Source of the DNA: Tetmemena sp. SeJ-2015
Taxonomy: Eukaryota > Ciliophora > Spirotrichea > Sporadotrichida > Oxytrichidae
Assembly: GCA_027382625.1 (NCBI GenBank)
Contig: JAJKFJ010020804.1
Span: 1 to 64,000 of the forward strand
Length of the DNA: 64,000 bases
Direction: 5' to 3'
Part shown: piece after piece, positions 36,446-50,084 of the stretch
Position numbering within the stretch: the first letter of the stretch is position 1
How the letters are laid out: each line of letters starts with the position of its first letter
Translations under genes and position numbers: made by a program
The notes under the pieces: model-generated
What the model was told of the DNA's origin: nothing
The model's database searches: none
Seen by the model: only the letters and a program-made list of their open reading frames with translations

Positions 36446-37975
36446 AAAAAAATTAAATATCTCTAATAATTTTCAGTTTTCTTTAAATAGAGAATTAAGA
36501 TATTTTTTATTATAGGTAGAATATGAATGGATTAGAGAAATTAATAAAAGAGATGTATAAGTTTAAGCATTAGGGAATAAATTAAAAGCATCTCTAGATT
36601 AATAACTGCATAGATCTTTTATTGCGTACTTTTGAGCCTTACTGTATCCGCTTTGATTTTCACTTTTTTGAAATAACATCTCTAATATATTTTCCAACTT
36701 TTCCTCTTTTCAAACAATTCTTCCGCTAATTAAATTTCCTTATCTTCATCATCTTCATTTTAAATATTTCTTTCGTTATTTTTACTGCTACTAATATTGC
36801 TGTTGTTATTGCTACTGCTGCTAGAAATATATGTCAGAAGAAAAAAAAATTCAAAAAAAGGGATTTACCTGTAGGATATGAACCTTGGATTAAAAAATGA
36901 CTCATCTAAATGTTAACCATCTGAACATCAGGTCTTATATCTAAGTCTACTATTCAATTTATCTCAAATATCTCTTACCTCCGATTCTGTATTCGTATTC
37001 ATCCCAAAATTAAATCACTTAATCGAGACTTATTTACAATTCTGAATTATTCTATTATTGATACATAAAAAATATTGATGTATTATTAGTTTAAAATTCA
37101 TAATTGGAAAAATATTTTAATATAAAAGGACTATAATAGAAGAGTGGGAGTGGAGGAGGCGAGATAATATTTTATAAATTTGCAAATATAATACTATAAT
37201 TTGCAATTATGTATTGTAGTTCTATTCCATTTTTTATTAAAAATAGTCAAAATATATGACCATTTTAAAGAGAATATCCAAAAATGCTTGGCTTCTTTTA
37301 CAATAAAAGCTAATCTAAGAATAAATTTCATATAAAAGAAAAGCTATTTCTAATTTAAAATGCATTTATAAAATATTAAGGACGTGATATGAAAAAAATT
37401 AAGTATTATTAGTGAATTAAAAGTTAGTAAGCTGCAATTGCTTTCTTTCTATAAAAAATACATTCTCATTCATAGTGTTAATTAGATGAGATTTTAATAG
37501 AAAGCTTTTAGTTGCAACTTTGCCTCACTCTAAGTCACTATAGATAAGAAAATACTGAAAAATAATTTTAATAATTAAAATATAAATACCCTCATGCAGT
37601 TGGAAATTACAAGACTTATAAATTAATATCTATTGGAGAGAAATTCAAACTTAATAACTTTAAGTTCCTTTAGAAAAATTGCTCATTTCAAAGCTATAAG
37701 TAACGAAATTTTAGATCAGGAACTAAATTAAGGACTGAGAAATTGCAGGTAATTAAAACTCACAACAAAGAGAGTGAGAGATATACAGAATAGTATGGAA
37801 AATTAAAAAAAAGCCTCGTATTCTTGTTTATTTATATTATATTTCGTTTGCTTATAAGGAATAATTATCTCACCTATTATTTATGAAATAATCTTTTTAA
37901 GTTAAATTTTGCTATATTTATACGCATTAGGTTGCTCATTGATAACCAAGCATTAATTTAAGATAATAAATAATT
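36446..37975. other. No supported gene
   Basis: AT-rich spacer; no frame with a relative in the window, no structured repeat. Confidence 0.4.
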
Positions 37976-37979
37976 TAAG

Positions 37980-38580
37980 GTAAAATAAATTAGTGGATTA
38001 TCCAAATAAGTGCGAATTCTCTCAAGGTATCGCAGTCTTCTATCTTTTCTTGATGCTAATGAGGCTTTAAAATTAAAAGCTTGGTGTGAGTTGCTAAGCC
38101 TCTGAAGTGGATTATGCAGTGTCTGAACAGATGCATGCCAAAGAAATTAAAATAAGAAGTAGCTCAATTAAATAATAAAAATATCAAACAATAGAATTGA
38201 TGAATTCACTTTTATAAATAAATGGTCCGAGCTCGGAGGCATTACTGCAAGTGCGAAGATGCCTTTTCGGATGAAATTTGAGAATGAGTTTCTCTAATCT
38301 TAAGAGAGCTATCTTAAGACCGCTACTCGAATACTCTAGCTTGCTCAGATACTTCTGCATGAGTCAATCAGTTTGTTGCAGGAACTTTGTCAGCCAGAAG
38401 CTTTTTCTAAAATGGAGGTTTAGTGACCCCAACAAAATTCTATTTCTTCTTTCTAGTTGCTTTCTTGTCTCTTTTCTTTGCGACAGCCCGGCAGCCGAGC
38501 TATTTTTTAGCAAAATCTTTATTGACGAATTGATTGGTGATAGAGGGCTCTGGACTAAAAGGAATGGTCGGGTGCGATAA
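37980..38580 (-). pseudogene. Family A remnant, second branch, copy at 38 kb
   Basis: The minus strand holds AVAKKRDKKATRKKKQNF and PPFQKKLLADKVPATN, aligning with RRDKKATQKITKSSF and GKVPSTQ of the 23 kb copy. A TGA follows and the frame changes. The C-terminal signature region near 38,000 is degraded. Both strands show 76-100 codon frames here; these are partly shadows. Confidence 0.5.
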
Positions 38581-38814
38581 AAGCTAAAAATCATTTACAT
38601 ACATAAATAACAAGGTGCGAGCCAAGATCTCTTCTTTAAAATTTGTTGTTTGAAATGATGCCAAAAAAATTAATCAAAGCAGTTTGACTGCCAGTGCTGT
38701 TCAAATAATTTAAGAGCAACTTTTAAGAAATGATAATCATTAAAAAATTAAATCTAGGATCCCTGACGTGGCACCAAAGTTAGGAGGGCATATAATAAAT
38801 AGATTAATAAACTA

Positions 38815-39148
38815 TCACTTAATGCCCTTTCTCGTTGCATTTACCCCCTTTGCTACAATCTAATTAATAAAGAGTCGAGGAATACTAAAGAGTAATTAAA
38901 TAAAGGGTGCGTGGATTATGGCGAGTCCTGAAGAAGTAGTTAGAAACACCTTACTCTTCAATTTTTGGTCCTCATACCCTTTCTTTCTCTGAATATAGTT
39001 TGGCCCACAAGGAATGATGATAGAGGATAAAATTGCTAAAGGAACTCTGAAATTGAATTTTAGGGGTATACTGTAAGATACTGATTTAGCAAACCCTTCA
39101 GTCATAGTATAACAGACAAGACTACTGGCATTATTCTGAATTTTTTCT
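38815..39148 (-). CDS. Open frame of 109 codons, unrecognised
   Basis: In ciliate code the minus strand is open from just after a TGA (about 39,149) to a TGA at 38,815-38,817, with an ATG at 39,103-39,105. It contains VPLAILSSIIIPCGPNYIQ and GYEDQKLKSKVFLTTSSGL. It lies directly 5' of the 38 kb family A remnant on the same strand and may be its N-terminal part, although I could not align it to other copies. It could also be chance. Confidence 0.3.
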
Positions 39149-39149
39149 C

Positions 39150-40285
39150 AAGATGCCACCTTGCATAGTAAATTGTCTTTGACAGTCAAGAAGGCCGATT
39201 TAATTTTATTCTGTCTTTAAAATCAAATAGCAAAAATAAAAGAGGTTATATGGGCTGAGACTGATTCCTAGCGCGGATGCAAGAAAATTTTATTCCATCT
39301 GATGTTTTTTTTTCAATGGATGTGGAGTGTCACAGTCACTAGTCTTATCGTGAGATAAAACTTATTCCCAGTGATGATTTTCCTAGATACGCATATTTTA
39401 ATTTACACCTTTAAAAGTCTACTGCTTTAATAGGTTAAATTATTTTGAAAGGATAATTTATCAATATAGAGGGACCTATATTTTAGCGGCTTATGCTTGG
39501 AGGGATTTCAGTCAGTTGAGGATTTATAATAAGTTTTACTTAATCAAGATTAAAAATATTGTAGAATTGCAAATGCCACTACTTTATAGATATATACCAA
39601 TAATACTACTTGTTTTAGCATCTTGGGAGCACAGGCTTTCCACATCTTAGTCTTTAGATGGTACAGCACTCTCTAAAAAAATTCTGTATGGTTTTAGTAG
39701 ATAGATTCATCAACTTCGGTAGATGAGTTAAATTATATGAGCTTTTAGGTAAAAGACATTTATATATTCAATGAGAGCATTGGAGGAGGAATTTCACATA
39801 TAACTTCTTATTTAAAATTTAGTTATCTTGAATTAAGGGACTGTTCTCTCGCTATTGTGAGGTCGAACCAGGATTCACATAGAGCTTGCCATTTTCTAAG
39901 TTAGTGATGCTATGAAAGAATGTGGTGCTGTTTTAATTAAAAAAGTTTATGGGGCTAGAGTGAACGTGGAACCGTTCCTCTAAAAAGTTCCTTTTTTCTA
40001 TAAAGTTAGTAACTCTTTCATTATTAGCACCTTGAATTGATCGCAGCAACTAACTTTTTTTTTAAAAAAATAAATTTTAATTTTAATACCAACTCTTCAG
40101 GGTTATCGATGATATCTCCCTAACCCTCAATTTCTTGCTTATAAATTAATATATTTTTTATTCATTTAAAATGATGAAGGCACTTCTTGATTGAAGAAAT
40201 TTTTTTAAACCAAAAGATATTATTAATTTTCCATAAAAAATGTTACTTTTAATTTTAAAGAAAATTTTTGCTATGATGTGATCTA
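39150..40285. other. No supported gene
   Basis: Spacer DNA with mixed composition. No frame or repeat stood out. Confidence 0.35.
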
Positions 40286-40290
40286 ATGAG

Positions 40291-41134
40291 ATGAAGGGAC
40301 ACAATATTGCGAGTGTTGCTATTGGGAAGGATCCCTAAAATCTGATTCTGCTTGCTCCTGAGCATGGTTAGTTCTCTGTGATATGTTTATCTGTGTTCTT
40401 AATGGGGAATTTTAGACTTTAATGTTCATCTTAATAATTATAGCAATTAAAAAATATTTTGCCAAAAATGATTTTAATTTTTAAAAATATTATAAACAAA
40501 GTAGAATAAAAGAACTTATACAGCTCTCAAATGATAATATTGATCACGTTTAAATTAATGCTTTCTCGAGATAAAACTATATTCAACCAGATTAAGAAAT
40601 TGTATTCATATATTTATTTATATCTATCTTTGGAATGGCAATTGGGAGTCTAATACAATCTTATTAAATGAGGAGAGTAATTTAAATCTATAAAAATTGA
40701 GTTACTTTATATCAAAAGCAATTATTTATCAAAAGAAGCTTGTGAGAAGAATTCATATAATTTCTGACCCCTCTCACATGCTAAAATTTGACAAACCTGG
40801 CTTTTTAGTTTATTGTGAAGCATTAAAAAGGGGATTAACTTTGCTTTCTGTCAAGATCAAAGGGAGCTCATTAGCCAGCAAATAAAAGAGACAAAAAATA
40901 TTATCAAATTTAAGAAAGCATTATTTGTAAATGAACTTTAATGCCTCTAAGGATTCCCTTTTCTCTTTTTCAGAGTATTTATATATAAATAAGAATTTAA
41001 TAGAAAGCAGAAGATTTTTATTCCTTCTATTAATACACTATCTTAAGCTAGATAGAAAAGACAATTACAAGATCGGATTCTTAGAGATAGATTTAGAGTT
41101 ATATATTGCAACTACCTATAAATATGAACTTTGA
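40291..41134 (+). pseudogene. Two overlapping open frames, probably one broken gene
   Basis: In ciliate code a + frame runs from ATG 40,291 (after a TGA at 40,279) to TGA 40,669 (126 codons; starts MKGHNIASVAIGKDPQN). A second + frame, offset by one base, is open from 40,544 to TGA 41,132-41,134 (about 196 codons; includes ISDPSHMLKFDKPGFLVY and KIGFLEIDLELYIATTYKY). Together they could be one protein of about 280 residues with a frameshift at 40,550-40,670. Part of the second frame (40,850-40,980) is duplicated near 18,250-18,380. Not recognised. Confidence 0.4.
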
Positions 41135-41567
41135 TAAAATTTCAATGTCCTTAATTTTTCCATGTCGGCAAACTTCAACGCAAGCATTTTTCAAACCTAT
41201 TTCCTTGTTATTTTCATTTTCCTCACTTATCAAAAATATTAAATGAAACAAAATAGTTATCAGAGTACTCTTAAGATGGTTAGCATGAGGAACTAATTAA
41301 GAGGAGGATGAAAATGAATAAAGCAATACAATTAGGTATTGTAAACTGATTGCCATGAAATTTGTGGTGAGAAAACTTCATTTAAAAATTATCAAAGTTT
41401 ATATATTACTTTAAATCTGATATCTTAGATATCAATCTAGTATTTGTATCTTTCGATTTTATTTTAAACTCTTATGTATATTCAAACTCTATTGAATACT
41501 TTTGTTACATGAAAACAAAATAATTTATTTGTAGATTAAAATTAAATAAATAAAAAACAAGAATCTT

Positions 41568-42420
41568 TTATTTATTTCGTGATTTATTGAAGAAAAAAAA
41601 GTTAGTTTTATAAATCTTAATTTTAATATAATAAAAGAAGAGAAAATTTGAAATTTTAAAATAAGAAAAAGTTTGTGAGTATCTAACTTTTTCCATCTCA
41701 AGATTGAGTTGGATTATAATCTCTTGGTCAAAAAGAGAGAAAGCTTGCACCCACGCAGGATTGAGGAAGAGCAAATAAAAAAATGCTGTCTGATATGCCT
41801 GATTTAAAAACTTGAGCTCTCTATGCAAGCGATTGCCTTTAAAATCTTCTGCGTTCTGCTTTAAAATATAGTTTTTGATTTAATTTTATTTATAAAAAGA
41901 TAAATCTGTCTTTATCTCTTCAAACTAACTATGAATTGAAAGTCATTATAAATAAGACTAATTAACCTTCAATCTAAAATAATGATTAGAGATGATAAAA
42001 TCTTCAAGTGAAACTTAGTTATCTATGAATATAGTTTCATATTACCTGAAGTGAAGTACAGTTCATGACAAGAATATTTGGAAAGTGTAAATTTAACTTT
42101 AGAAATAAATTTAATATTTAATTATTAGATTATAATTAACTAAATAAAATGCTTGAAGTAGAATGTCTCTTGCCATATTCTTAAGTTTATCCAAGGCAAG
42201 CTAAAAATAGCTGCAGATGGTCTTGGGCATTTAAAAATCTTTGGAACTTGCGGCCAGGGTCAGTGCCTTATCTGAAATTTTTGTAAGTATCCCTGAAAAA
42301 AGCAAGACAAATCCTCATCACTGACTTAAAAGAGAAGAATTTATTTATTGAAAGTCAACAAATATTTACTTAATGCAGTCTCTATCAGACTCAGTTTTTC
42401 TTTCTGACAGTTAATATAGG
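41568..42420 (-). pseudogene. Family B remnant, copy 2
   Basis: The minus strand encodes EKLSLIETALSKYLLTF and FQVSDEDLSCFF, then after frame changes KAIACIESSSFQIRH and FLNPAWVQAFSLFDQEIIIQL. These parallel LSLLESALSIKYNNF, FKVSDENVPYVF, KAIACIKSSSFQVRH and FLNSDWVQAFTLFEQEILFQL of the 18.5 kb copy. At least two frameshifts make it a pseudogene. Confidence 0.6.
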
Positions 42421-42689
42421 TAGGAATTTAATGAAAATTAGGAGATTGTTAAATTAAATCAAAAATTAATGATCAATTTACATTAGTTAAAAATCAGAAA
42501 TTAAATATATAAATACGACTGATCCAACTTTTTCCTATTTTAAGAATTATTGACTTAAATCGTGATTTTCATAATAATATACCCTGGATCATTTATATTT
42601 ATATCAATTCCGCGTGATTTTCAGAATAATCGAGCGACTCCGGGTCAGGATCGGGGTTGAAAATTCAAAATTGTGATATATTAATTGAT

Positions 42690-43400
42690 CTTGGACTAAA
42701 TTTATAAAATAAGCAACTTAAATCTTAAAACTTGAACAGCAAAACTATGGCTTCGCAAGTTCTTGGCAACTTGAGACTCTGAACTGCCGAAATTTTTTCT
42801 AACTTTTGACGATTTCAAACATTTTTTTCCAACGCGTTGGACGATTTGCGGTTGAGTTCTGACATTTGAGCTAACTTGCGCCAAAGTTGGATTGAGTTCG
42901 TGAAAGTTGGTTTAATGGCTTCGGTCGCCGATTTTAGACTTGAAACCATGATTTAGCCCTTCAACTTAGCTTTTAGAAACTTTCAAAATTGTTTTGACTT
43001 TGGCAACGAATCTCAACTTTGGTTCCAACCTTTGCAAAAACTTTGAACTTGGGCAGATTTTTGCACTCTAGGACAAAACTTTCGGAGTTCGCCAACTTTG
43101 CTCCAACTTTTTAGGTATTTCAAGGCAAAAGTTGTGGTTTCAGAACCGATTTTAGAATAGAGCACTGACTTTGAAACTTTCTTCCAACTTTGGGAATGAA
43201 TCTAACTTTTCTTGAAAATGAGCTTCAAATTCTGAAAAATCGAGTCAACTTGCCTTCGCAACGGAAAACGTTTCAAGTTGGAAAATATTTTTGAAGCTTT
43301 GCTTTGGTTTTGTCTAACTTTTCATTTCTTTCCACTCAACTCTAAAATTTCTTGTGCCCAACTCAAAAATTGATCTCTTCAGCCAAAAATTGTCTGGTTG
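42690..43400. repeat. CAACTTT-rich low-complexity block
   Basis: About 700 bp in which CAACTTT, AACTTG or their close variants recur every 10-30 bp, with less A+T than the flanks. The opposite strand reads as recurring AAAGTTGG. Spacing is irregular, so it is not a simple satellite. A 60-codon minus-strand frame (42,702-42,884) is a product of this composition. No function can be assigned. Confidence 0.55.
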
Positions 43401-43452
43401 GAGCTAAAAAAGTTACAGCGTTCACATATCTCACCTCATCACTTTAGACTTC

Positions 43453-43938
43453 TCAACATTTGTGGAACTGAGTATCCTGAATACTTGAGAAAATTTTAAA
43501 GATAAAAGCATTCTCCGCAGCGCGTTATTGTAAAAATCGGCTCTTCCACAGACTGAAGTAAAATATTTTCAAAGTTTATGAGAAGAGCAGTCGATTTTTT
43601 AATAACATGTCAAATCGAGAAAAGAATGCTAAACTAAAACTTAAAATTATCATGATAACAACCTATACAGACATATGAATAAACTCATTCAAAGAGCCTT
43701 GGCACAGTTTTAAATAAAAATAAAATGAAACTCTCCATCTAAATTTTAGTTCAAGCCTACAACAACTTCTCGGGCGTAAATATGAGCTTAGAGTCCGCAT
43801 CACACATCTAATATTTACAATATTAAAATGATCAGTAACCTTCAAAGCACACAAAAATAATAATGTTACCAGAAATACACCGTCTGCAACTAATGAATTT
43901 TTTAAGATTATGTCACCTATATCATTCCCTCTTCGCAA
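43453..43938 (-). CDS. Open frame of 161 codons, doubtful
   Basis: In ciliate code the minus strand is open from a TTG at 43,938 (directly after TGA) to TGA at 43,453-43,455. There is no ATG at the start. The product would be hydrophobic and Arg/Leu/Phe-rich, with no recognised motif and no relative in the window. It overlaps the hairpin at 43.53-43.60 kb. I rate it as possible but unproven. Confidence 0.2.
43531..43601. repeat. Strong hairpin at the edge of the CAACTTT block
   Basis: TAAAAATCGGCTCTTC (43,531-43,546) pairs with GAAGAGCAGTCGATTTTTTA (43,582-43,601), apart from a small bulge, leaving a 35-base loop. It marks the switch from the low-complexity block to the gene-poor domain. Confidence 0.6.
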
Positions 43939-43939
43939 T

Positions 43940-46900
43940 CACAAGGAAACACCATAGTCTCCGAGCTGAACTTCTCTGTGTGATTAATATTCTTATGCGA
44001 GTGACCGACCATTATGAAAAATTTAATTCAGTATTGCAGAAATATTAGAATGAAAAAGTATTAGGAGCAACTATTAAATTCTTATTACTTATGCTCACAA
44101 CATGCATATTTCTTTATACATAGCATTCAGTCGCTTCAGAGATCTTTCTTTAGATAAAACAGTCTTGAAATTCTATTCATCTCATAACGAAACCAAGAAT
44201 TCTATTAAGTTTGGCATCCACTTTTAATTGATAACCACAAACCCACACTCTAAGATACTTATCTCATGATTCTGACGTGAGCTCAGACATTAGAACTTAG
44301 CTAACTATTCGTCCATAATCCCTAGAGAATATATCCAGCCAGTTCCACGCCAGCATAAAGAGAAGAAATCTTAAGAATGGTCCTATCCGCAGCGTTGTAC
44401 AGAATATACTGACTTTTTTTTCTAATCGAGTTCATCTTGAATTTTTGCCTTCAAACTTGAAAATAAAGTTCTCATTGGGTTCAACTCAGGGCGAATATCT
44501 CGGCTCATCCCACTGCAACATAAGTAGATTATATAGACGGAATAGCGTCGTGTTTTAGTTAACAGCATTAAGTAACACGCTATAAATCAGACCGGAAAAT
44601 CTGTTGTTCGCAAAAAAAACAACTTTCCCGACCAGAGTTACTTGAGGTTCATTATCAAGTTCGCTTGTGACGAGTAAAACCAAGAGACACTCATACTTAC
44701 ATTACAGACACAATAACTACTTTCTTGTCATATGCAAACTAGAATCCTAGAGTAAGTGCGTGATTAGGAAACCAAAATCATACGAAAATTTGTCGTATAT
44801 CGCAATAATATCTCCAAACAAGATAGATCCGAAAAACGTCGCTTCACAATGAATATTAGAACTGAAAGTGATAAATCACAGTCGTCATAAGAGCTGATTC
44901 TCTTAAACGTGATTACACTCTTCTCCTAGTAGCAATGAACTATCAATTCTTATTCTTGTCCCTCTTGCCTTGTCACTTTCTGACGGCAATCAGACAGATA
45001 AATTAGGGCTCGAAGCCACGCAAATGAAGACCTCTCTAGTTCAATGCGTCAAACTTATTTTTAGATGGCCTTTAGTATATCTTGAGTAATTATATTCTGA
45101 ACGATTTCCTAAAGTAATTAGTAATTTACGCCTTGTGTGTAGACTGATTAAAAGTTTATTGTAATTTGGTCACCCAACATGTAACGTTTTAGATAGTTAT
45201 AGACAATAAACTGGCTAGAACTTTTCCTGTGTAAAACTTATGGAGTAAAGAAATAATTGACAATCTATCATAATTCACTATTTGTAATTGTTCAATTAGA
45301 AAGATATTTTTATTCCAGTTATGATCCTGTCTTTCCTATCAGAATTTGTTGCTAGGTCCTCACTTGAAATAAATTAGAAAAGTTTATTATTGATGCTTGC
45401 GGTTTAGTATGTTAGGACTCATACGTCTGGCATATTGACAGTGATGTACATGTTAATGGTAATACAGATATAGAGATTCCATCTATAGCTAATGTATCTC
45501 AGCTAGCTGTACTTTAGATCTTAAATAATCTCCTCCAAACTACTATAATTCACTTAAGATTTTCATATCGATTTCGTCAATCTATTTCGTCTCCGATTTC
45601 ATTGGAGTTGCCCTGGCTGAGTTCGATTTCTTGGCTGCTTGAACCAAGCATTTACGCTTATTCGACTTTAATGTTATAATCTCAATGCTATTTTCAATGC
45701 TTTACCCTCGACACTTCTGACATCACTACTATAGAGGTTTAATTCAACAAATACAATATGATACATAATGATAAACTAACAGTAATAAGAAATACACGCG
45801 CTTGAGACACCAAAACTCCTATGTGACACCTCACATCTATTTCTCTGACACATCTCCATACCGCTGATTGAGAGTGCTTAAGAGAGACTGCACTATAGTA
45901 GAGTCGCAGATTTAGAAGTCATCAGCAAGTACAAGTAAAGTCAAATAACCAAAACTTCTACCAATAGAGTACAGTAAAGCTTTCAGACGGATAACTATGA
46001 GGAAAATTCTGCTCCTAACAGCACTATAGAGAACAAACCCACGCAACCGCGGGGACACAACTCACACTGAGTCGTGAAATCCGAAGCATTAAATGGAAAC
46101 CTGAATTCTCCTCTCAGAAGCTAAACTCTATGCTTTCGTGACGTCAATATATTGAGTTTTTAGAACTCAAACGACCTTATGTCTCAGCAAAAATAGAAGC
46201 TAAATGTAAAACCTAATATTTGACCATAATCTTTAAAAAACACTCTCAAACCTTCGAACTCACAAACAATTAAAACTCCAACTCTCATTTCCGCTCAGAG
46301 CATCCAACTTCCACACTTACCAAAGTATTGGTTCGATATCAGCTATCGAACTTCACCTATCTGAAGGAAACGAAATGGATATAACTTGAAATCGAGAGTA
46401 TTCGCATTGCATCTTGTATCCTATTAATCTACTATTAAACCAAACTATGTATTCAAGGCTAGAGCAAGAACGCTTTACCAAAAACGTAAGCAGTCGATTA
46501 TCAAGTACACTTCACACAGTCTCTCCCAATAATCCCCAAAAAACTTCCGAATATGCAATAAAAATCCTGATCATTCACCTATCGCTATATAATTCTCAAT
46601 AAATCTAACTACAAGCAAACTACACAATTAGTAGCACGAACTCTATGAGTGTGCGTTTTCTATACTTCAGGATTCAACCTCCGAGATTACTACGTACAAC
46701 AGTCTACAAATGTCTCAAAGAAAAGCATTCTAGTAGCATGTTCTCACACTTGCAATGCTTCATATAAGACATTACACGAATTCGACAAAGATTGAAGTAA
46801 TTCATCTCCAAGGATATATTCGAATATCTACACGAAGTCGTGCTTTTCTATTGCATTGAAAAAGCTATTTATTGAAGTGCTTTTCGTATATTCAGTACAG

Positions 46901-49900
46901 TCACTTTGCTTTGCTGGGACACCTATATAAAGTCACCTCTATTCTTCAAAAATTCTTCGAAGGAAATTATCTAGATGGTACTGAACCTAGAATCTATATC
47001 TCTTGGTGTATATTAAATGTCTGCTCGGAAAGAAAAGATACGTTTCTGATTAACTTCTAAGCTCTTACTCGAAGCTTTTACTGACAAATCAGCTTAGGCT
47101 ATACATCAGGAGAAAGGGTATAGTGGAAATGCACAATTCTGCTTTGTATTCTATTAAGTTCTTACTATAGACTTGGTGCAACCATAAAGCGAACGAAGTA
47201 AATTTACGTCACAATTCTGGAGATTCGAACCCAGCTGTATAATTATATTTTGCAAGCTTTTTGATACGCCAATATCTATATGCAGCGATTCCTTTGACAT
47301 CATCATTGAATAAGCAATTGTATATACGATCATAGATATCTTCTTATCATAATCTTAAGTTCGAGCTAGATCCTATATCGAATGTACCTCCTGAGTTTAT
47401 GCGTCAGAGCAAGACGAGATTGGCGTGAATTCTAAAATCATTGGGTCTTAGAAGCTTCTCAGAGAGTTTAGATAGTAAATTATCTATGGCGCTCTGCGTT
47501 ATTCGATACACTATACAATGTAGGATGCAAACTTTGAGATTGGATTTCGTTTGTAGGAATGAGGATAGTCTGTGCAAGCTATTTTCCATAACTAATATAA
47601 TGCACTGAAGCGTGCTTTATGAATATCTTCTCGTTTGCTGGCCCCATGATTACCTTTCTCTACCCATCCTCTCTTCAAGATCAATCCCATTTAGTCTAAA
47701 TTTTTTAGAAAGGTCCCAGTCCAAAAGAATTTTCCAAAGTTCAGCACAATTTGAGTTTCTCAATAGATAATGACAATATCGTCAAACGAATCTTTGCTGG
47801 TGTCTAAGCACAATTTTGAGTAGAGCAAAACCTCTCTTTTAGGAATCCCCATATAGAGAGTCTAATCAAGAATTAATTAGTTATTGCAGTTGACGATATA
47901 GAGTGTTTTGCGAGTTGTTGCTCGACATCGAATATATTTTTCTTCAAAGGCTTCTAAGGGGACTTAAGGAACTACCTTAATGTTATGCCCGCTCCTTTTC
48001 ACAAAATGCCAGAAGAGTTTCTTAATTGAACTGTACATTTTGTCTAACTTTTATAATACATTATTAGTTCTAAAGAGTATGTATAACACAGGAGAATATC
48101 TTATGCAAACTCTTCTATAATGACTAACTGAATATTATTTTATATACAGCTATTGCATCATCGAGCACACACAGAAGTATAAGTAAAGAAAAATTTATGA
48201 CTATGAGCTATTTTAAAGAGTTAATGAACTTAACTTTTTTAGCTTAGAATCTTTTTCTAGTGAAACAAAAAATAATTATAAATTGGAGCTGAACAGAATA
48301 GGCGGATAAAGCATTTATTCTGACTAAGTAGCCAGGCCAACGTAGATGAATTCGAATTTCATATGTGATGGAAAACATGAAAATTATAGGTATATTTTAG
48401 AGCATAAAATACGCATACATGAGCTCCATTCTCCGTTATGATTACACCTCCTTTTAAGACACCGTCTTATCAAGTTGTCGTTATGGACATTGCAAAGAGA
48501 CTTGACACTCTGACATTTTTCAAGGATATTCTGGTGAAGAAGCGTCACTAAGCTTTTAGTCCCACACAAAATAAAGTTAGAAAGTATTCAATTACTCCTT
48601 ATGATGGTTGAGGCATGAGTAGAAGCTCTTACCAATTCTCAATCGAAAATAACGAGTCATACTATTCTTGTGCTATGACTCTTAACAACTTTTCCATGTA
48701 TCTCTTGAGAAAATAACTAACTCATTAACAAGTTATCGTCGAAGACTATTTAAAATGATTTATGGTGTGAGAGTTAACATAGCTGATAATCGTTCTATTG
48801 TTTCACTTGGTTGCAGCTCTCTAGCCAAACTTAAATTCTAGTGTTCTATATGTATGTGCCATAATCACGAAATCAGTGGTCTTCTCGTGCCTTCCTACCT
48901 CTCTTCTCTTGAAAATACGATTTAGCGCTCGATAAATATACTTTCGATTTTAACACAAGCGCTCACAAACAAGTTGAAAGATTTCATTACACGCAATAAA
49001 ATATAAAAACAAGACATCAAAAGTATAAAGAGAGTGACTAAAATTATCTCCTTTTGTTCCCTAGTGCTCGAATAGAAATACAATGCAAGGCCGCAATTCG
49101 ACTCAAAATAATATAAAATAAACCATGACTTCCGAACTCCAAACATCTCCACACATTTGACCTCAACTTAGCTCACATATTGCACGAAAAACTACAACTC
49201 ACAAAATATGTTCGAAACTTCTCACACCAGGTGTGGCAAACATTGTTTTAAGATAATTCTACATTACAGAAAGATTACAGAAATAATTTCACGAGCCAGA
49301 TTTCGATGAGAATCAGCAGGTGAGCCATTATAATACGTGCTCGTGCAAAGCAGAAATCTTCTTAATGTGAGATACTCCTAGTATGTGTCTTTGAATTTAT
49401 TGTCATAGGTGTGCGATTATTATTAATTGTACAATTTAGTTCTTCTGAATAGCAAGTAATTTATATGCATTCCTACAAGTTTTCCTCTCTTGGTCAACCC
49501 GAAATCTAAGTCCCCGTGACAAGTCCGTCTCGCAATTGCAATTTCTTCAGACACATAGATCACGCGTTGGACACAATTATGAGTCTTATGAATTGACACA
49601 TTAGGTTTCCCAAGAGGTATCTTCTTCTATTAGTATCGCAAAAGTCACTGATTATAAGCGGTTCCCATAAGTGTCATTATAGATATCAGTGTACTAGTAG
49701 TTTCGTGCTCATCAGTACGTCACGTTATCTATCCTCACTGTCTATATATATTCATTGACTTATATCTCGTTAACTAAAACTAGTAAATATTTTGATCCAT
49801 AAATGTGTCTACATTATTAGTAGATTGAAAGTAAGACGCCGAGATCTCACTAAATTCTTCACTATCTAGAACTAATCACCTTGTACCGATACAAATGAAG

Positions 49901-50040
49901 AATTTGAATCAGGCTTAATGTTTAGGCAGTAGTCAAACTCACCCAAACTCAACAAAAGATTCACTCTTCTCTTCATAGATAAAAAAGTTATATTTCCCTC
50001 ATAATTAGAAAAATCTTACCTTCTCAAAGCCCATCTAAAA
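43940..50040. other. Gene-poor, less AT-rich domain, first part
   Basis: About 6 kb with base and word usage visibly different from 1-43 kb: fewer A/T homopolymers, and many CTC/GAG/ACAC words. The scattered 60-76 codon frames are in all six frames and have no relatives. One + frame in ciliate code (46,414 to about 46,875) is longer but within chance. No repeat families from the left part occur here. Confidence 0.45.
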
Positions 50041-50084
50041 AATTGCAAATATAAAAATCATGGCTTCATTTCAGTGCTGAGGAA

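Noticed and set aside
46414..46875. About 150-codon + frame in ciliate code in the gene-poor domain
   Set aside because: With TGA as the only stop, runs of this length are expected by chance over 14 kb in six frames; no motif or relative.
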